This document shows, in pieces, positions 42,584 through 51,062 of a DNA stretch of 64,000 bases (the first letter of the stretch is position 1; each line of letters starts with the position of its first letter). Origin of the DNA: a bacterium (lineage in GTDB: Bacteria; Electryoneota; RPQS01); contig JAHDVH010000003.1 in assembly GCA_023382385.1 (NCBI GenBank), forward strand, positions 248,001 to 312,000, given 5' to 3'. Both the position numbers and the translations under genes were made by a program. The notes beneath the pieces were generated by a model, which made no database searches, had not been told where the DNA came from, and saw nothing but the letters and a program-made list of their open reading frames with translations.

Positions 42584-43438
42584 TCAGTTTGCATAGTTAT
42601 AGAACCCGCGCCCGGACTTGCGGCCCAAGTAGCCGGCGGCAACGTACTTTCTAAGCAGCGGGCAAGGACGATACTTTGTGTCGCCCAAATCTCGGTGCAG
42701 CACTTCCATGATCGCCAAGCAGACATCCAGACCAATCAGATCGGCCAATGCAAGCGGGCCCATAGGATGGTTCATGCCGAGTTTCATGACACCGTCGATG
42801 GCTTCGGCTTCGCCGACGCCCTCCATCAGACAATAGACTGCTTCATTGATCATCGGCATCAGAATCCGGTTGGAAACGAAGCCTGGGAAGTCGTTAACGG
42901 TGATAGGCGTCTTCCCCAGTGCCTCAGCGAACTTGACCACTGCTTCATGCGTAGCATCATCCGTTGCAAGTCCGCGAATAATCTCAACCAACTGCATCAT
43001 GGGCACTGGATTCATGAAGTGCATTCCAATGAACTTTTCAGCACGTTTCGTTGCTGCGGCAATCTGAGTGATCGAGATTGTGGAGGTGTTTGAAGCAAGA
43101 ATAGCCTCAGGTTTTGCCAACGCGTCAATCTTGCCAAACAGATCTTTCTTTACGGCCTCATTCTCAACGATTGCTTCGATGATGATATCCGCCCTGGACA
43201 CATCTTCGAGCTTTAAGCTTACATGAAGCCGGCCGAGTGTCGCTGACTTCTCTTCCTCGGTAAGCTTGCCCTTACTGACTTGGCGCGCGAGGTTTTTGTC
43301 AATAGCACCAAGAGCGCGATCGAGCAGCCCTTGATTCACTTCAATCAGATATACATTGCATCCATTCTGGGCACAAACGTGAGCAATACCGTTACCCATT
43401 GTGCCGCCGCCGATGACGGCTACAGTTGAAATACTCAT
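42584..43438 (-). CDS. hbd: 3-Hydroxybutyryl-CoA dehydrogenase
   Basis: NAD(P)-dependent 3-hydroxyacyl-CoA dehydrogenase. The 284 residues show the Rossmann [17 protein letters not shown] (residues ~9-25), [15 protein letters not shown], the catalytic His in [17 protein letters not shown], and [19 protein letters not shown]; the C-terminal domain has [19 protein letters not shown] and ends [11 protein letters not shown]. Length and motifs match single-domain Hbd, not the fused FadB type. It lies between thiolase and ybjQ. Confidence 0.94.
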   Translation of the reverse strand: MSISTVAVIGGGTMGNGIAHVCAQNGCNVYLIEVNQGLLDRALGAIDKNLARQVSKGKLTEEEKSATLGRLHVSLKLEDVSRADIIIEAIVENEAVKKDLFGKIDALAKPEAILASNTSTISITQIAAATKRAEKFIGMHFMNPVPMMQLVEIIRGLATDDATHEAVVKFAEALGKTPITVNDFPGFVSNRILMPMINEAVYCLMEGVGEAEAIDGVMKLGMNHPMGPLALADLIGLDVCLAIMEVLHRDLGDTKYRPCPLLRKYVAAGYLGRKSGRGFYNYAN

Positions 43439-43520
43439 GAGGATTCTCTTATGGTCTCTCCGGTTGGATTACGGAATTCCGTCCGGAACAATTTGTGTGA
43501 TTTAGCTGCACTAATGAGGT

Positions 43521-44702
43521 CTACAGCATCTCGACTGCCAATGCCGTCGCTTCTCCACCGCCGTTACAAATTCCAACTATGCCGCGCTTTCCGCCGCGAT
43601 CCTGAAGTGCATGAATCAGTGTTACCAAAATACGGCAACCTGAAGAGCCGATGGGATGGCCCAGCGCGACTGCTCCTCCCCAGACATTTACCTTCTCAGA
43701 CTTGACGCCAATTTCCTTCGCGTTATAGAGACCAACAACCGCAAAAGCTTCGTTCAATTCGAACAGATCTACATCCGTTGCCTTCCAGTCAATCCGGCGC
43801 AGCAGTTTCTGCACTGCCGGAGCCGGCGCTGTAGCAAACCACTCGGGGGCATGGCTGTAGGTTGTGTAGCCGACGATCCTTGCAAGTGGCTTGAGGCCAC
43901 GTCGCCCGGCTTCCTCGGACGACATCACCATAACAGCCGAAGCACCGTCATTTATCTTGGAGGCATTTGCAGCAGTGATCGTTCCGTCTTTCTCAAAGGC
44001 CGGTTTTAGCTGCGCCATCTTGTCGAAATTCACTTTGCCTGGTTCTTCATCCACATCGACAGAGACTTCGCCTTTCCTGTCCTTAATGACAACCGGCACG
44101 ATTTCACTATTGAATTTGCCGTCTTTAATGGCTGCCTGTGCTCTGCGATAAGATTCAGACGCGAACTCGTCTTGCTGCTCACGACTAATCTTGTGCTCGC
44201 GCGCGCACATTTCTGCACACTGTCCCATGTGGATGTTCTTGTACGGATCCCAGAGACCATCGAGGATCATCATGTCATTAAGCGCACCGTGTCCGAGACG
44301 ATAGCCACCGCGGGCACGGTCCAAAACGTAGGGAGACATCGACATGTTTTCCATTCCCCCAGCAAGCATAATTTTCGCTTCGCCAAGCGATACCGTCTGT
44401 GCAGCGGACATGACAGCACGTAGGCCGGATGAACAAACTTTGTTCACCGTCCACGCCGACGACGTGTCGGGAATTCCGGCAAATAGTGCCGCCTGTCGCG
44501 CGGGCGCCTGTCCGACGCCGCCCTGCAGGACTTGACCAAGAATTACTTCGTCGACTTCGCGAGGCTCAACTTGTGAACGATCGAGATTTGCCTTAAGGAC
44601 ATGTGCGGCCAGCGCTGTGGCCGGCACAGCCGCAAACGATCCCATGAAAGATCCAATGGCCGTGCGCGCTGCGCTAGTAATAACAGGTGTGTTTGGGTGC
44701 AT
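43521..44702 (-). CDS. Acetyl-CoA C-acetyltransferase (thiolase)
   Basis: A 393-residue thiolase that cleaves or condenses acetoacetyl-CoA. Catalytic Cys90 is in [12 protein letters not shown], with [11 protein letters not shown], the active His in [13 protein letters not shown] and the second Cys in [15 protein letters not shown]. The GHPIGSSG form is typical of biosynthetic/AtoB-type enzymes. It is the first gene of a short run (thiolase, hbd, ybjQ, acyl-CoA dehydrogenase, ilvE) and has a promoter-like sequence just upstream. Confidence 0.93.
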   Translation of the reverse strand: MHPNTPVITSAARTAIGSFMGSFAAVPATALAAHVLKANLDRSQVEPREVDEVILGQVLQGGVGQAPARQAALFAGIPDTSSAWTVNKVCSSGLRAVMSAAQTVSLGEAKIMLAGGMENMSMSPYVLDRARGGYRLGHGALNDMMILDGLWDPYKNIHMGQCAEMCAREHKISREQQDEFASESYRRAQAAIKDGKFNSEIVPVVIKDRKGEVSVDVDEEPGKVNFDKMAQLKPAFEKDGTITAANASKINDGASAVMVMSSEEAGRRGLKPLARIVGYTTYSHAPEWFATAPAPAVQKLLRRIDWKATDVDLFELNEAFAVVGLYNAKEIGVKSEKVNVWGGAVALGHPIGSSGCRILVTLIHALQDRGGKRGIVGICNGGGEATALAVEML

Positions 44703-44719
44703 GACTTTAAAATCACCGA

Positions 44720-44750
44720 TTTATAGTTGTAAATTGAACGGAATTGTCAG
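44720..44750 (-). promoter_or_regulatory. Possible promoter of the thiolase-hbd operon
   Basis: Minus strand CTGACA (44745-44750, 5 of 6) and TATAAA (44720-44725), with a 19-base spacer that is longer than ideal. The start codon at 44702 would leave a leader of about 10 bases. Confidence 0.4.
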
Positions 44751-44761
44751 TGTGGAAAAAA

Positions 44762-45616
44762 CTACAAGGTTAAGTGTTGAAACTTGAATTCTCCGGGAGC
44801 TATCTCTCGCAGGTGTCCGACTCGGTTGCGGGGCGCATGGACGAGGACGACAGCGTCCATGTCTTTAGCAGCCTGCGTCATAAACTTCAACTTTGCCTGT
44901 CTTAACTCTTCTGGATTCTGGTCGTACGACATTCCGCTTTCAAGTGAAAGTTGTGCCGTCGTGGGAAGCACGTCGCTGAGGTACATCACACGCTTTCCTC
45001 CTTGCGGACCGATCCGCACAACCTGATGGCCGGGCGAATGACCGCCACTCCAATGAACGCTTAGCCAAGGCAGAATTTGCTGGTCTTCCTCGTCAATCAA
45101 GTCAAGTCTGCCCATGCTAACGAGTGGTTCGAAATCCTCCGGCGCATAGCCGTCGTCTCCGGCGGCGACGCCGTCGCGGGCACCTTGAAGCTCTCGGCGC
45201 TGCAGGACATAACGCGCCTTGGGAAACGTGGGTTCAAGCTGGCCTCCGTGTCCGACAGTCGTGCACGCTCCGGCGTGATCCCAGTGCAAATGTGTCAATA
45301 CGACCGTATCAACCTGTTCGCGACGAACACCAAGCTCTTTTAGCTGCGACAATACTCGGCGCGGCCAATCGAGATTGTAGTTTCGTCGCTGCGCAGCGCG
45401 CTCTTTGTCTCCGGTACCAGGGTCTATCAGCACTGTCCTATCTTCGCTTCGGACAAGAAGACTATTGAAGCCTACCTTGATTCGAGGACGAAATCTGGTT
45501 TTGTCAAGTAACTCGGCACTGCGACCTCTTGAAATCTTAACAAACGTCTCTGGTCGCAACTCGAATAGCCCGTCATCGAGCAAATCCAGACGAAGGCCAC
45601 CTAAGTCAAATTTCAC
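44762..45616 (-). CDS. Metallo-beta-lactamase-fold hydrolase
   Basis: A 284-residue MBL-fold protein. Metal ligands are in VVLTHLHWDHAG (H-x-H-x-D-H), the WSGGHSPGHQ (His), YLSDVLPT (Asp) and LVHAPRNRVGH (His) segments; VLIDPGTGDK precedes them. The substrate is unknown; relatives include lactonases and thioesterase-like hydrolases. Start is GTG at 45616. It lies in the acyl-CoA cluster between the acyl-CoA dehydrogenase and thiolase, so an acyl-CoA or lactone substrate is possible, by inference. Confidence 0.82.
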   Translation of the reverse strand: MKFDLGGLRLDLLDDGLFELRPETFVKISRGRSAELLDKTRFRPRIKVGFNSLLVRSEDRTVLIDPGTGDKERAAQRRNYNLDWPRRVLSQLKELGVRREQVDTVVLTHLHWDHAGACTTVGHGGQLEPTFPKARYVLQRRELQGARDGVAAGDDGYAPEDFEPLVSMGRLDLIDEEDQQILPWLSVHWSGGHSPGHQVVRIGPQGGKRVMYLSDVLPTTAQLSLESGMSYDQNPEELRQAKLKFMTQAAKDMDAVVLVHAPRNRVGHLREIAPGEFKFQHLTL

Positions 45617-45673
45617 GTCATGCCTCTGCTTGCGAATACCAAGCTAAGCCTTGGCACCATTCCCCAAAAGCGC

Positions 45674-46840
45674 TCAGGACTGATCCCATTCTTTAAGAAT
45701 CGAACGTGCGATCACCATGCGCTGAATCTCGGATGTTCCTTCGCCGATTTCCGTCAGTTTGTTATCGCGAAACATGCGTTCGACAGGGTATTCACGTACG
45801 TAACCGTATCCTCCGTGAAGCTGTATCGCTTGAGACGTTACGCGAGCGGACATCTCGCTGGCAAAGAGCTTTGCCATAGCGGCTTCCCTTGAGAAGTCTT
45901 CTCCGTTATCTTTCCGCCGGGCGGCATCGAAAATCAGATGACGCGCGGCTTCGATTTGCACGTGCATGTCAGCAAGTTTAAACTGGGTCGCTTGAAAGTC
46001 CGCGATCCGCTGATCAAATGCCTTGCGACCGGTGGTATACTTTAGAGTTTCGAGATAGGCACCTTCCGCAAGTCCCAAGGCCATCGCTCCGATTGAGATT
46101 CTGCCTCCATCGAGCGTCATGAGCATCTGTTTAAAGCCTTCGCCGGGTTTGCCTAATAAATTCTCTTTGGGGACCTTGACGTCATTGAAGTGTAAGACCA
46201 CCGTATCAGATCCACGGACGCCAAGTTTTCGTTCTTTCTTCCCGACAGCAAATCCTTCCCAATCTCGTTCGATAATAAAGCAGCTTATTCCCCGTGTACC
46301 TTTACCCTTCTCGGTGATCGCGCTTACGACGTAGGTCTTTGAGTGAGAACCGTTCGTGCAGTAAATCTTCGTGCCGTTGAGCAAATAGTGATCACCCATA
46401 TCCACGGCAGCCGTTTTGGTCGCCCCCGCATCGCTACCAGCTTGAGGTTCCGTTAAACCAAAACCTCCCATGTGCGCACCAGCACACAGCTCAGGCAAAT
46501 ATTTCTTCTTTTGCGCCTCAGTACCAAACAGATAAATCGGCCCGCAACCTAACGAGATGTGCGCGGCCAAACCCAACGCAGTAGAGCCGCATACTTTTGC
46601 GATCTCCTCGACAGCGAGCGCGTAGGACACATAGTCCATTCCGGCGCCGCCATACTCATCAGGATAAGGTATTCCCATCAATCCAAGCTCACCCATTTCC
46701 GCAAAAATCTCTTCGGGGAATCGCTCGGTTTCATCAATTTCGGCGGCTATGGGCTTGATTTTAGTCTCAGCAAAATCGCGCACCATGTCGCGCAGCATTT
46801 TCTGCTCTTCAGTTAGTGGCAGTCTGTCGCCCAGATTCAT
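45674..46840 (-). CDS. Acyl-CoA dehydrogenase (short/branched-chain)
   Basis: A second FAD acyl-CoA dehydrogenase, 388 residues, distinct from the one at 41051-42193. GGFGLTEPQAGSDAGATKT and the C-terminal [21 protein letters not shown] are typical; the EGTSEI glutamate occupies the standard catalytic position. True isovaleryl-CoA dehydrogenases carry GAGTSEI here, so this is not a canonical LiuA even though it lies next to methylcrotonyl-CoA carboxylase genes. It may act on isovaleryl-, 2-methylbutyryl- or other short acyl-CoAs. Confidence 0.9.
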   Translation of the reverse strand: MNLGDRLPLTEEQKMLRDMVRDFAETKIKPIAAEIDETERFPEEIFAEMGELGLMGIPYPDEYGGAGMDYVSYALAVEEIAKVCGSTALGLAAHISLGCGPIYLFGTEAQKKKYLPELCAGAHMGGFGLTEPQAGSDAGATKTAAVDMGDHYLLNGTKIYCTNGSHSKTYVVSAITEKGKGTRGISCFIIERDWEGFAVGKKERKLGVRGSDTVVLHFNDVKVPKENLLGKPGEGFKQMLMTLDGGRISIGAMALGLAEGAYLETLKYTTGRKAFDQRIADFQATQFKLADMHVQIEAARHLIFDAARRKDNGEDFSREAAMAKLFASEMSARVTSQAIQLHGGYGYVREYPVERMFRDNKLTEIGEGTSEIQRMVIARSILKEWDQS

Positions 46841-46855
46841 CGAGTTTTGTCTTCT

Positions 46856-47050
46856 TTAAGGTTCGTCGTAGAGATTGTCTAATGGATTATCGCCTGCGCC
46901 CTCGTTGCGCTTGCGATTCTTGCGCAACTCCTCCCGCAAGGCTTGATACTCTTCTGAAGAGATATCTGCATCACGCAATGCGCGTTCGAGCCTCTCGATC
47001 TCAGCGCTTCTTTGCTTTTTCGGAGGCAGTGGTTTTTCGGTGTTAGTCAT
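46856..47050 (-). CDS. Small hydrophilic protein, 64 aa, predicted helical
   Basis: Not recognised. The ATG at 47050 overlaps the TIM-barrel gene stop by 8 bases; the stop is 15 bases before the acyl-CoA dehydrogenase. It is highly charged (PPKKQRSAEIERLERALRDA and SEEYQALREELRKNRKR), predicted as one or two helices, with an acidic disordered end (GDNPLDNLYDEP). The DISSEEYQALREEL stretch is reminiscent of SHOCT-type helices but too short to assign. Its overlap with the neighbour suggests it is translated. Confidence 0.5.
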   Translation of the reverse strand: MTNTEKPLPPKKQRSAEIERLERALRDADISSEEYQALREELRKNRKRNEGAGDNPLDNLYDEP

Positions 47051-47849
47051 TTCTAAGAGGGAGTAAGGATGCCAATACTTGTTCAAGATAGTCATTGGAT
47101 GCCTTCGCATCCTCGATGGACACTTCCAATGTGACGGAAGGGCGCGCACCTCTGGAAAGCAATGGTCCTATCACAGAAGCGATGTTGACAACGCCTTTGC
47201 CGAGCGACCAATGCAAGTCGGCGTTTCCGTCGTTGTCACTTAAGTGTAAGTGAACTATTTGCTCTGAAAACCGCTCAATCCAGTCTGTAGCAGGAATCCG
47301 GGAAAAGCATGCAGCATGCCCTGTGTCAAAACACATCCCGAGATACGGATGCTGGATCCGCGCAAAAATGTCTTCGAATAGGCTCGTGTCCGGTTCGTAC
47401 GTATTCTCTACGGCGAGCACAATGCTGTTCTCTGAAGCAACCTCAAGGAGAATACGCAGTTTACTGCAAAAAGAGTCAAGCCACTTTTCGCGTGCGGTCG
47501 GCGGATACTGCGGCAAGAAACCAGTGTGAAGCACCATTAGCGGCGAACCAAGTACACGCGAGGCCTCGATCCCCGCCGCCAAAGATTGAAATGAATACTC
47601 TGCAATATGATCGTCTTTGCTCGCAAGCGCAAGACTATTGAAGGGTCCATGACAAGAAACTTGTATCTGAGCGTCAGCGAGATCATCCGCAAGTCCGAGA
47701 AGCACATCCCACTTTGTCTTCGGCCATAACGACTCCGTACTCCCGAACATCACTTCCACACCAAGTCCAAGTTCTACGAGCTGCGGAATTGCATCCGTCA
47801 CGCTTCGACTGTCCACGTACACACAGCGCGGAGTCAACGTGCTATTCAT
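47043..47849 (-). CDS. Sugar phosphate isomerase/epimerase-like TIM barrel (AP endonuclease 2 superfamily)
   Basis: A 268-residue xylose-isomerase-like TIM barrel. Features are the VSCHGPFNSLALAS segment, VLHTGFLPQYPP, LAVENTY (metal Glu), GMCFDTGHAACFS (Asp-x-x-His), VHLHLSDNDGNADLHWSLGKG and VTLEVS, which together give the usual divalent-metal site of this superfamily. The substrate is unknown; endonuclease IV is less likely because its full set of metal ligands is not seen. It overlaps the BCCP gene stop by 8 bases. Confidence 0.82.
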   Translation of the reverse strand: MNSTLTPRCVYVDSRSVTDAIPQLVELGLGVEVMFGSTESLWPKTKWDVLLGLADDLADAQIQVSCHGPFNSLALASKDDHIAEYSFQSLAAGIEASRVLGSPLMVLHTGFLPQYPPTAREKWLDSFCSKLRILLEVASENSIVLAVENTYEPDTSLFEDIFARIQHPYLGMCFDTGHAACFSRIPATDWIERFSEQIVHLHLSDNDGNADLHWSLGKGVVNIASVIGPLLSRGARPSVTLEVSIEDAKASNDYLEQVLASLLPLRND

Positions 47850-48333
47850 CTGACTCCAGACTAATCAAAAGGGCATCTGCAGAAACAGTCTGACCGACCG
47901 CAATTTCAACCTTTGATATCTTGCCGTTCCGCGGTGCGCGCAAATTATGCTCCATCTTCATCGCTTCAAGGACAGCCACAATGCGGCCGGCCTCGACAGC
48001 CTCACCGACCGCCACATTCAATTGGATGATTGTTCCCGGCATCGGTGAGCGAATCTCATTCTGAGACCCTCCGACAGCTGATTCCAAAGCACTTACTTCA
48101 ACTTCCAGAAGGTCAAGTATCCGGCCGTCGATCCACACAAATATTCGGTCTTTCTGGCGTGCGGCAAGCGTTCGATAGCGTTTTCGATCGCCATCCAGTA
48201 TGAGTTGGCGACCACTGCAATCGCAACGAAAAACCGCCGTTTCATCGCCTCGCGACACTTCGATCACATCGGGCGACCTGTGAACGATCGTAGCGGTCAG
48301 TTGCTGATTACCCAATCGAAACGATTGACTCAC
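47842..48333 (-). CDS. Biotin carboxyl carrier domain protein (BT + BCCP half of a split carboxylase alpha subunit)
   Basis: The carrier part of an acyl-CoA carboxylase. I chose GTG at 48333, which overlaps the biotin carboxylase stop as GTGA; an ATG at 48375 would overlap by 46 bases. Of 163 residues, the first ~85 form beta-strands with VWIDGRILDLLEVEV, as in the BT domain of 3-methylcrotonyl- and propionyl-CoA carboxylase alpha subunits. Residues ~90-163 are the biotinyl domain with the modified lysine in VLEAMKMEHNLRAP. The two genes together give the length of one intact alpha subunit (663 residues). Confidence 0.9.
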   Translation of the reverse strand: MSQSFRLGNQQLTATIVHRSPDVIEVSRGDETAVFRCDCSGRQLILDGDRKRYRTLAARQKDRIFVWIDGRILDLLEVEVSALESAVGGSQNEIRSPMPGTIIQLNVAVGEAVEAGRIVAVLEAMKMEHNLRAPRNGKISKVEIAVGQTVSADALLISLESDE

Positions 48334-49832
48334 GCCCCAGCTCCAGCGGTTCTCCAATCTCCCAAGGTATGCCATGGCGATTTAGCTGACGGCTCGCCTT
48401 CGACTGTGTTGGCCGCAACTCTCATTCGGGAAGATTCATGCGCGGATGCAAGCAACGCTGCAAGCGCCTCGGCTGTTAAAACTGGCTCGGACCAGTTAGA
48501 AAAATGTTGCTCGATGAAATGCGTCGAGAGATTGCCAGCCAGAAATTCTGGGTGCGCAAGAACATCTTGCATGTACCCAAGAGGTGAGCGAACCCCCAGC
48601 AAAATGTAGTGTTTCAGGGCATCTCGCATGCGCGCGATCGCGTGATCTCGGTTGTCAGCCCAACAGATGACCTTACTCAATATCGGATCGTAGAACACCG
48701 GCACATCAAAGCCTTCACGGATACCAGAGTCGACGCGCAGCCCAGGCGCATGCGGCTCTTCCAACCTCAAGATCGTACCACACGAGGGCAAGAATCCATT
48801 CGACGGATCCTCGGCGTATACACGACACTCTATGGCGTGGCCGCGAAACTGAATCTCATTCTGTGTCTTTGGAAGAGGCTCGCCCGAAGCCACGGCAAGC
48901 TGCCAGGCAACGAGGTCTTCACCGGTAACCATTTCCGTAACGGGATGTTCAACCTGCAGGCGGGCATTCACTTCGAGGAAATAGAATCTATCCCCATCCA
49001 GAAGGAATTCGACGGTACCTGCATTTAGATAGTTTGCGGCTTTTACAATGCTTATTGCAGCTTCACCCATGCGTTCCCTCAGCTCCGGGGTGAGTGCAAC
49101 GCTTGGTGACTCTTCAATAATCTTCTGATGTCGCCTTTGAACAGAGCACTCTCGTTCGCCAAGATGCACCGCGTTCCCGTGCGCGTCACAGAATACTTGA
49201 AACTCAACGTGTCGAGGGTTGTCAATGTACTTTTCGAGATACACTGCTTCGTCGCCGAAGGCTGACTTCGCTTCCCGGCGAGCCGCGTCAAACGACTGCT
49301 CGACATCCTCGGGAAATCGAACGATTCTCATCCCCTTGCCGCCGCCACCTGCAGCAGCTTTAATTAAGACGGGAAAGCCAATCTTCGTAGCTTCGTTCAG
49401 GGCTTGTTGCGCCGTCGCATCAGGCAACAGTGCGCCGGGCGTGATCGGCACCTGCTGTGCTGTTGCTAATTCACGCGATGATATCTTGTCTCCCAGTCGG
49501 CGCATCGCGATTGCAGGTGGTCCAACGAAAATCAATCCGGCGAGCTGCACCGCCTCGGAGAATCGAGGATTTTCTGAGAGAAACCCGTAACCCGGATGAA
49601 TAGCTTCGGCGCCATGTTCCCGAGCCGCAGCGATAATCTTCTCGATATCCAAGTAGCTTTCTGAGGCGGGAGAGGCTCCAATATGCACTGCTTCGTCCGC
49701 GATCTCCACGTGCAGCGCGTCACGATCTGCATCACTGTATACCGCGATTGTGCGGATTCCCAGAGCGCGAGCCGTCCGCATGACTCGCACTGCAATCTCG
49801 CCGCGGTTTGCAATCAGCAAAGAACGGATCAC
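48330..49832 (-). CDS. Biotin carboxylase subunit of a methylcrotonyl-CoA carboxylase-type enzyme
   Basis: ATP-dependent carboxylation of biotin. The start is GTG at 49832 (GTGA overlap with the crotonase stop), giving the classical N-terminus VIRSLLIANRGEIAVRVMRT; the in-frame ATG at 50033 lies inside the crotonase gene. The 500 residues contain HPGYGFLSENP, ATP-grasp KAAAGGGGKGMRIV, EKYIDNPRHVEFQVFCD, and FYFLEVNARLQVEHPVTE, ending SPWHTLGDW, where a fused alpha subunit would run into its BT domain. Neighbours make methylcrotonyl-CoA the likely substrate; propionyl- or geranyl-CoA carboxylases are alternatives. Confidence 0.9.
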   Translation of the reverse strand: MIRSLLIANRGEIAVRVMRTARALGIRTIAVYSDADRDALHVEIADEAVHIGASPASESYLDIEKIIAAAREHGAEAIHPGYGFLSENPRFSEAVQLAGLIFVGPPAIAMRRLGDKISSRELATAQQVPITPGALLPDATAQQALNEATKIGFPVLIKAAAGGGGKGMRIVRFPEDVEQSFDAARREAKSAFGDEAVYLEKYIDNPRHVEFQVFCDAHGNAVHLGERECSVQRRHQKIIEESPSVALTPELRERMGEAAISIVKAANYLNAGTVEFLLDGDRFYFLEVNARLQVEHPVTEMVTGEDLVAWQLAVASGEPLPKTQNEIQFRGHAIECRVYAEDPSNGFLPSCGTILRLEEPHAPGLRVDSGIREGFDVPVFYDPILSKVICWADNRDHAIARMRDALKHYILLGVRSPLGYMQDVLAHPEFLAGNLSTHFIEQHFSNWSEPVLTAEALAALLASAHESSRMRVAANTVEGEPSAKSPWHTLGDWRTAGAGA

Positions 49833-50611
49833 CGAGGCGGACTCCAAGACGGCGGCCGTTTCTCCAACAGGGCGGAAAGCCCTTCCTGTCCTTCCGGACT
49901 GACTCGTTGTCGAGCAATCCTGACGGCTGTGAAGTCGCGTGACTCTGTTATCGTTAGTCGTGGCACTTCTCGAAGTAGTTCTTTTGTCAGAGTCTGAGCA
50001 GATGATGCCGAAAGCAGCAACTCGTTGACCCACCGATCGACCGCGTCATCAAGCTGATCCTCGGGAACGACCTCGTTCGCAAGTCCTATTCGTAGGCAAT
50101 CTTCAGATGATATTCGACGGCCCGTCAGGAACAGCTCTCTCGCACGACCTTCACCGATCTTGCGTAGAACGAATGCTGAAATCGTAGCCGGGACAATTCC
50201 CAGCCTCACTTCACTAAATGCGGTCTGCGCATCACTTGCCATGATCACAATGTCGGAACAGCAAATCAAACCTGCACCGCCTCCAAATGCGCCGCCTTGA
50301 ACTCGCGCGATAATCGGCTTAGGAAACTCATATGTTGCGCGAAATAGATCAAACAGCCTCTTTGCATCGCGCAGATTCTCTTCTTCAGAGACGCCAATCT
50401 GTGAGCGCATCCAATTTACATCCGCGCCGGCGCAGAAGGTCGGCCCGTCTGCGGCGAGGACAAGCACCCGCAACTCAGGGTCGCTTGCAAGGTGTGTTAT
50501 GGACTCCGTCAGTTCGGCAATCATTTCCGCGTTGAATGCGTTGCGAACGTCCGCTCGCATCAGCATGAGCCGCGTAATCGGTCCGCTCTTCTCAATTCGC
50601 ACGAAGCTCAT
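49829..50611 (-). CDS. Enoyl-CoA hydratase/isomerase family, probable methylglutaconyl-CoA hydratase
   Basis: A 260-residue crotonase-fold protein. RVQGGAFGGGAGLICCSDIVIMAS forms the oxyanion hole region (seen as GGAFGGGAGLICCSD), and FSEVRLGIVPATISAFVLRKIGEGRARELFLTGRRIS follows (as EVRLGIVPATIS). The EVRLGIVPATIS form and its place between the carboxyltransferase and biotin carboxylase genes match liuC-type methylglutaconyl-CoA hydratases. It overlaps the membrane-protein stop as ATGA and the carboxylase start as GTGA. Confidence 0.87.
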   Translation of the reverse strand: MSFVRIEKSGPITRLMLMRADVRNAFNAEMIAELTESITHLASDPELRVLVLAADGPTFCAGADVNWMRSQIGVSEEENLRDAKRLFDLFRATYEFPKPIIARVQGGAFGGGAGLICCSDIVIMASDAQTAFSEVRLGIVPATISAFVLRKIGEGRARELFLTGRRISSEDCLRIGLANEVVPEDQLDDAVDRWVNELLLSASSAQTLTKELLREVPRLTITESRDFTAVRIARQRVSPEGQEGLSALLEKRPPSWSPPR

Positions 50612-51060
50612 CGGGCACTCTCGCGTCTTGCGGTTTCAAGCGCAAGTTGGAGTTGCTGAATCCTCGCGGATCCCACGACATAATGGCGCTTACCGGTTCG
50701 GATAGCCAAGCCTTCCCCAAGTCGCATGTTGTAGTAGATCTTTCCGCGAAACTTGTGAATCCCCACACCCGCCAACAGTGGAATTTGCTCTGGGCCAATG
50801 ACTTCGATCTCGGAAATGGGAATGCGCCGTGTCCATAATTTTGGCCCAAATGAAAGAACTGCGGACGTTACAAGTGTGTGCATTCGCATGAAAGCGCCGA
50901 TAAACGTACTCATGCCGATACCACATGCAAACATCAACAGAATCAGCGGGAGAGGCATGGTGGTGAATAGCGGAATCACAAAGAAAGCGGCGCCTGACAT
51001 AAAAGCGAGCGGACCGCGCAAGGGAATTTCCTGAGATTCTTCAAAGATCGGTGTCTCCAT
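50608..51060 (-). CDS. Membrane protein with PH-like domain, inserted in the carboxylase operon
   Basis: A 150-residue protein with two closely spaced membrane helices (GPLAFMSGAAFFVIPLF and PLPLILLMFACGIGMSTFIGAF) followed by a compact beta-rich domain (SFGPKLWTRRIPISEIEVIGPEQ, then HKFRGKIYYNMRLGEGLAI and RTGKRHYVVGSARIQQL) resembling bacterial PH-like domains of the YcxB/DUF type. The specific function is unknown. It lies 2 bases downstream of the carboxyltransferase gene and overlaps the crotonase start as ATGA, so it is translated with the leucine catabolic genes. Confidence 0.75.
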   Translation of the reverse strand: METPIFEESQEIPLRGPLAFMSGAAFFVIPLFTTMPLPLILLMFACGIGMSTFIGAFMRMHTLVTSAVLSFGPKLWTRRIPISEIEVIGPEQIPLLAGVGIHKFRGKIYYNMRLGEGLAIRTGKRHYVVGSARIQQLQLALETARRESAR

Positions 51061-51062
51061 AC

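Noticed and set aside
48330-50033. ATG at 50033 as biotin carboxylase start
   Set aside because: Would lie deep inside the crotonase gene; the GTG at 49832 gives the family N-terminus VIRSLLIANRGEI and a GTGA overlap.
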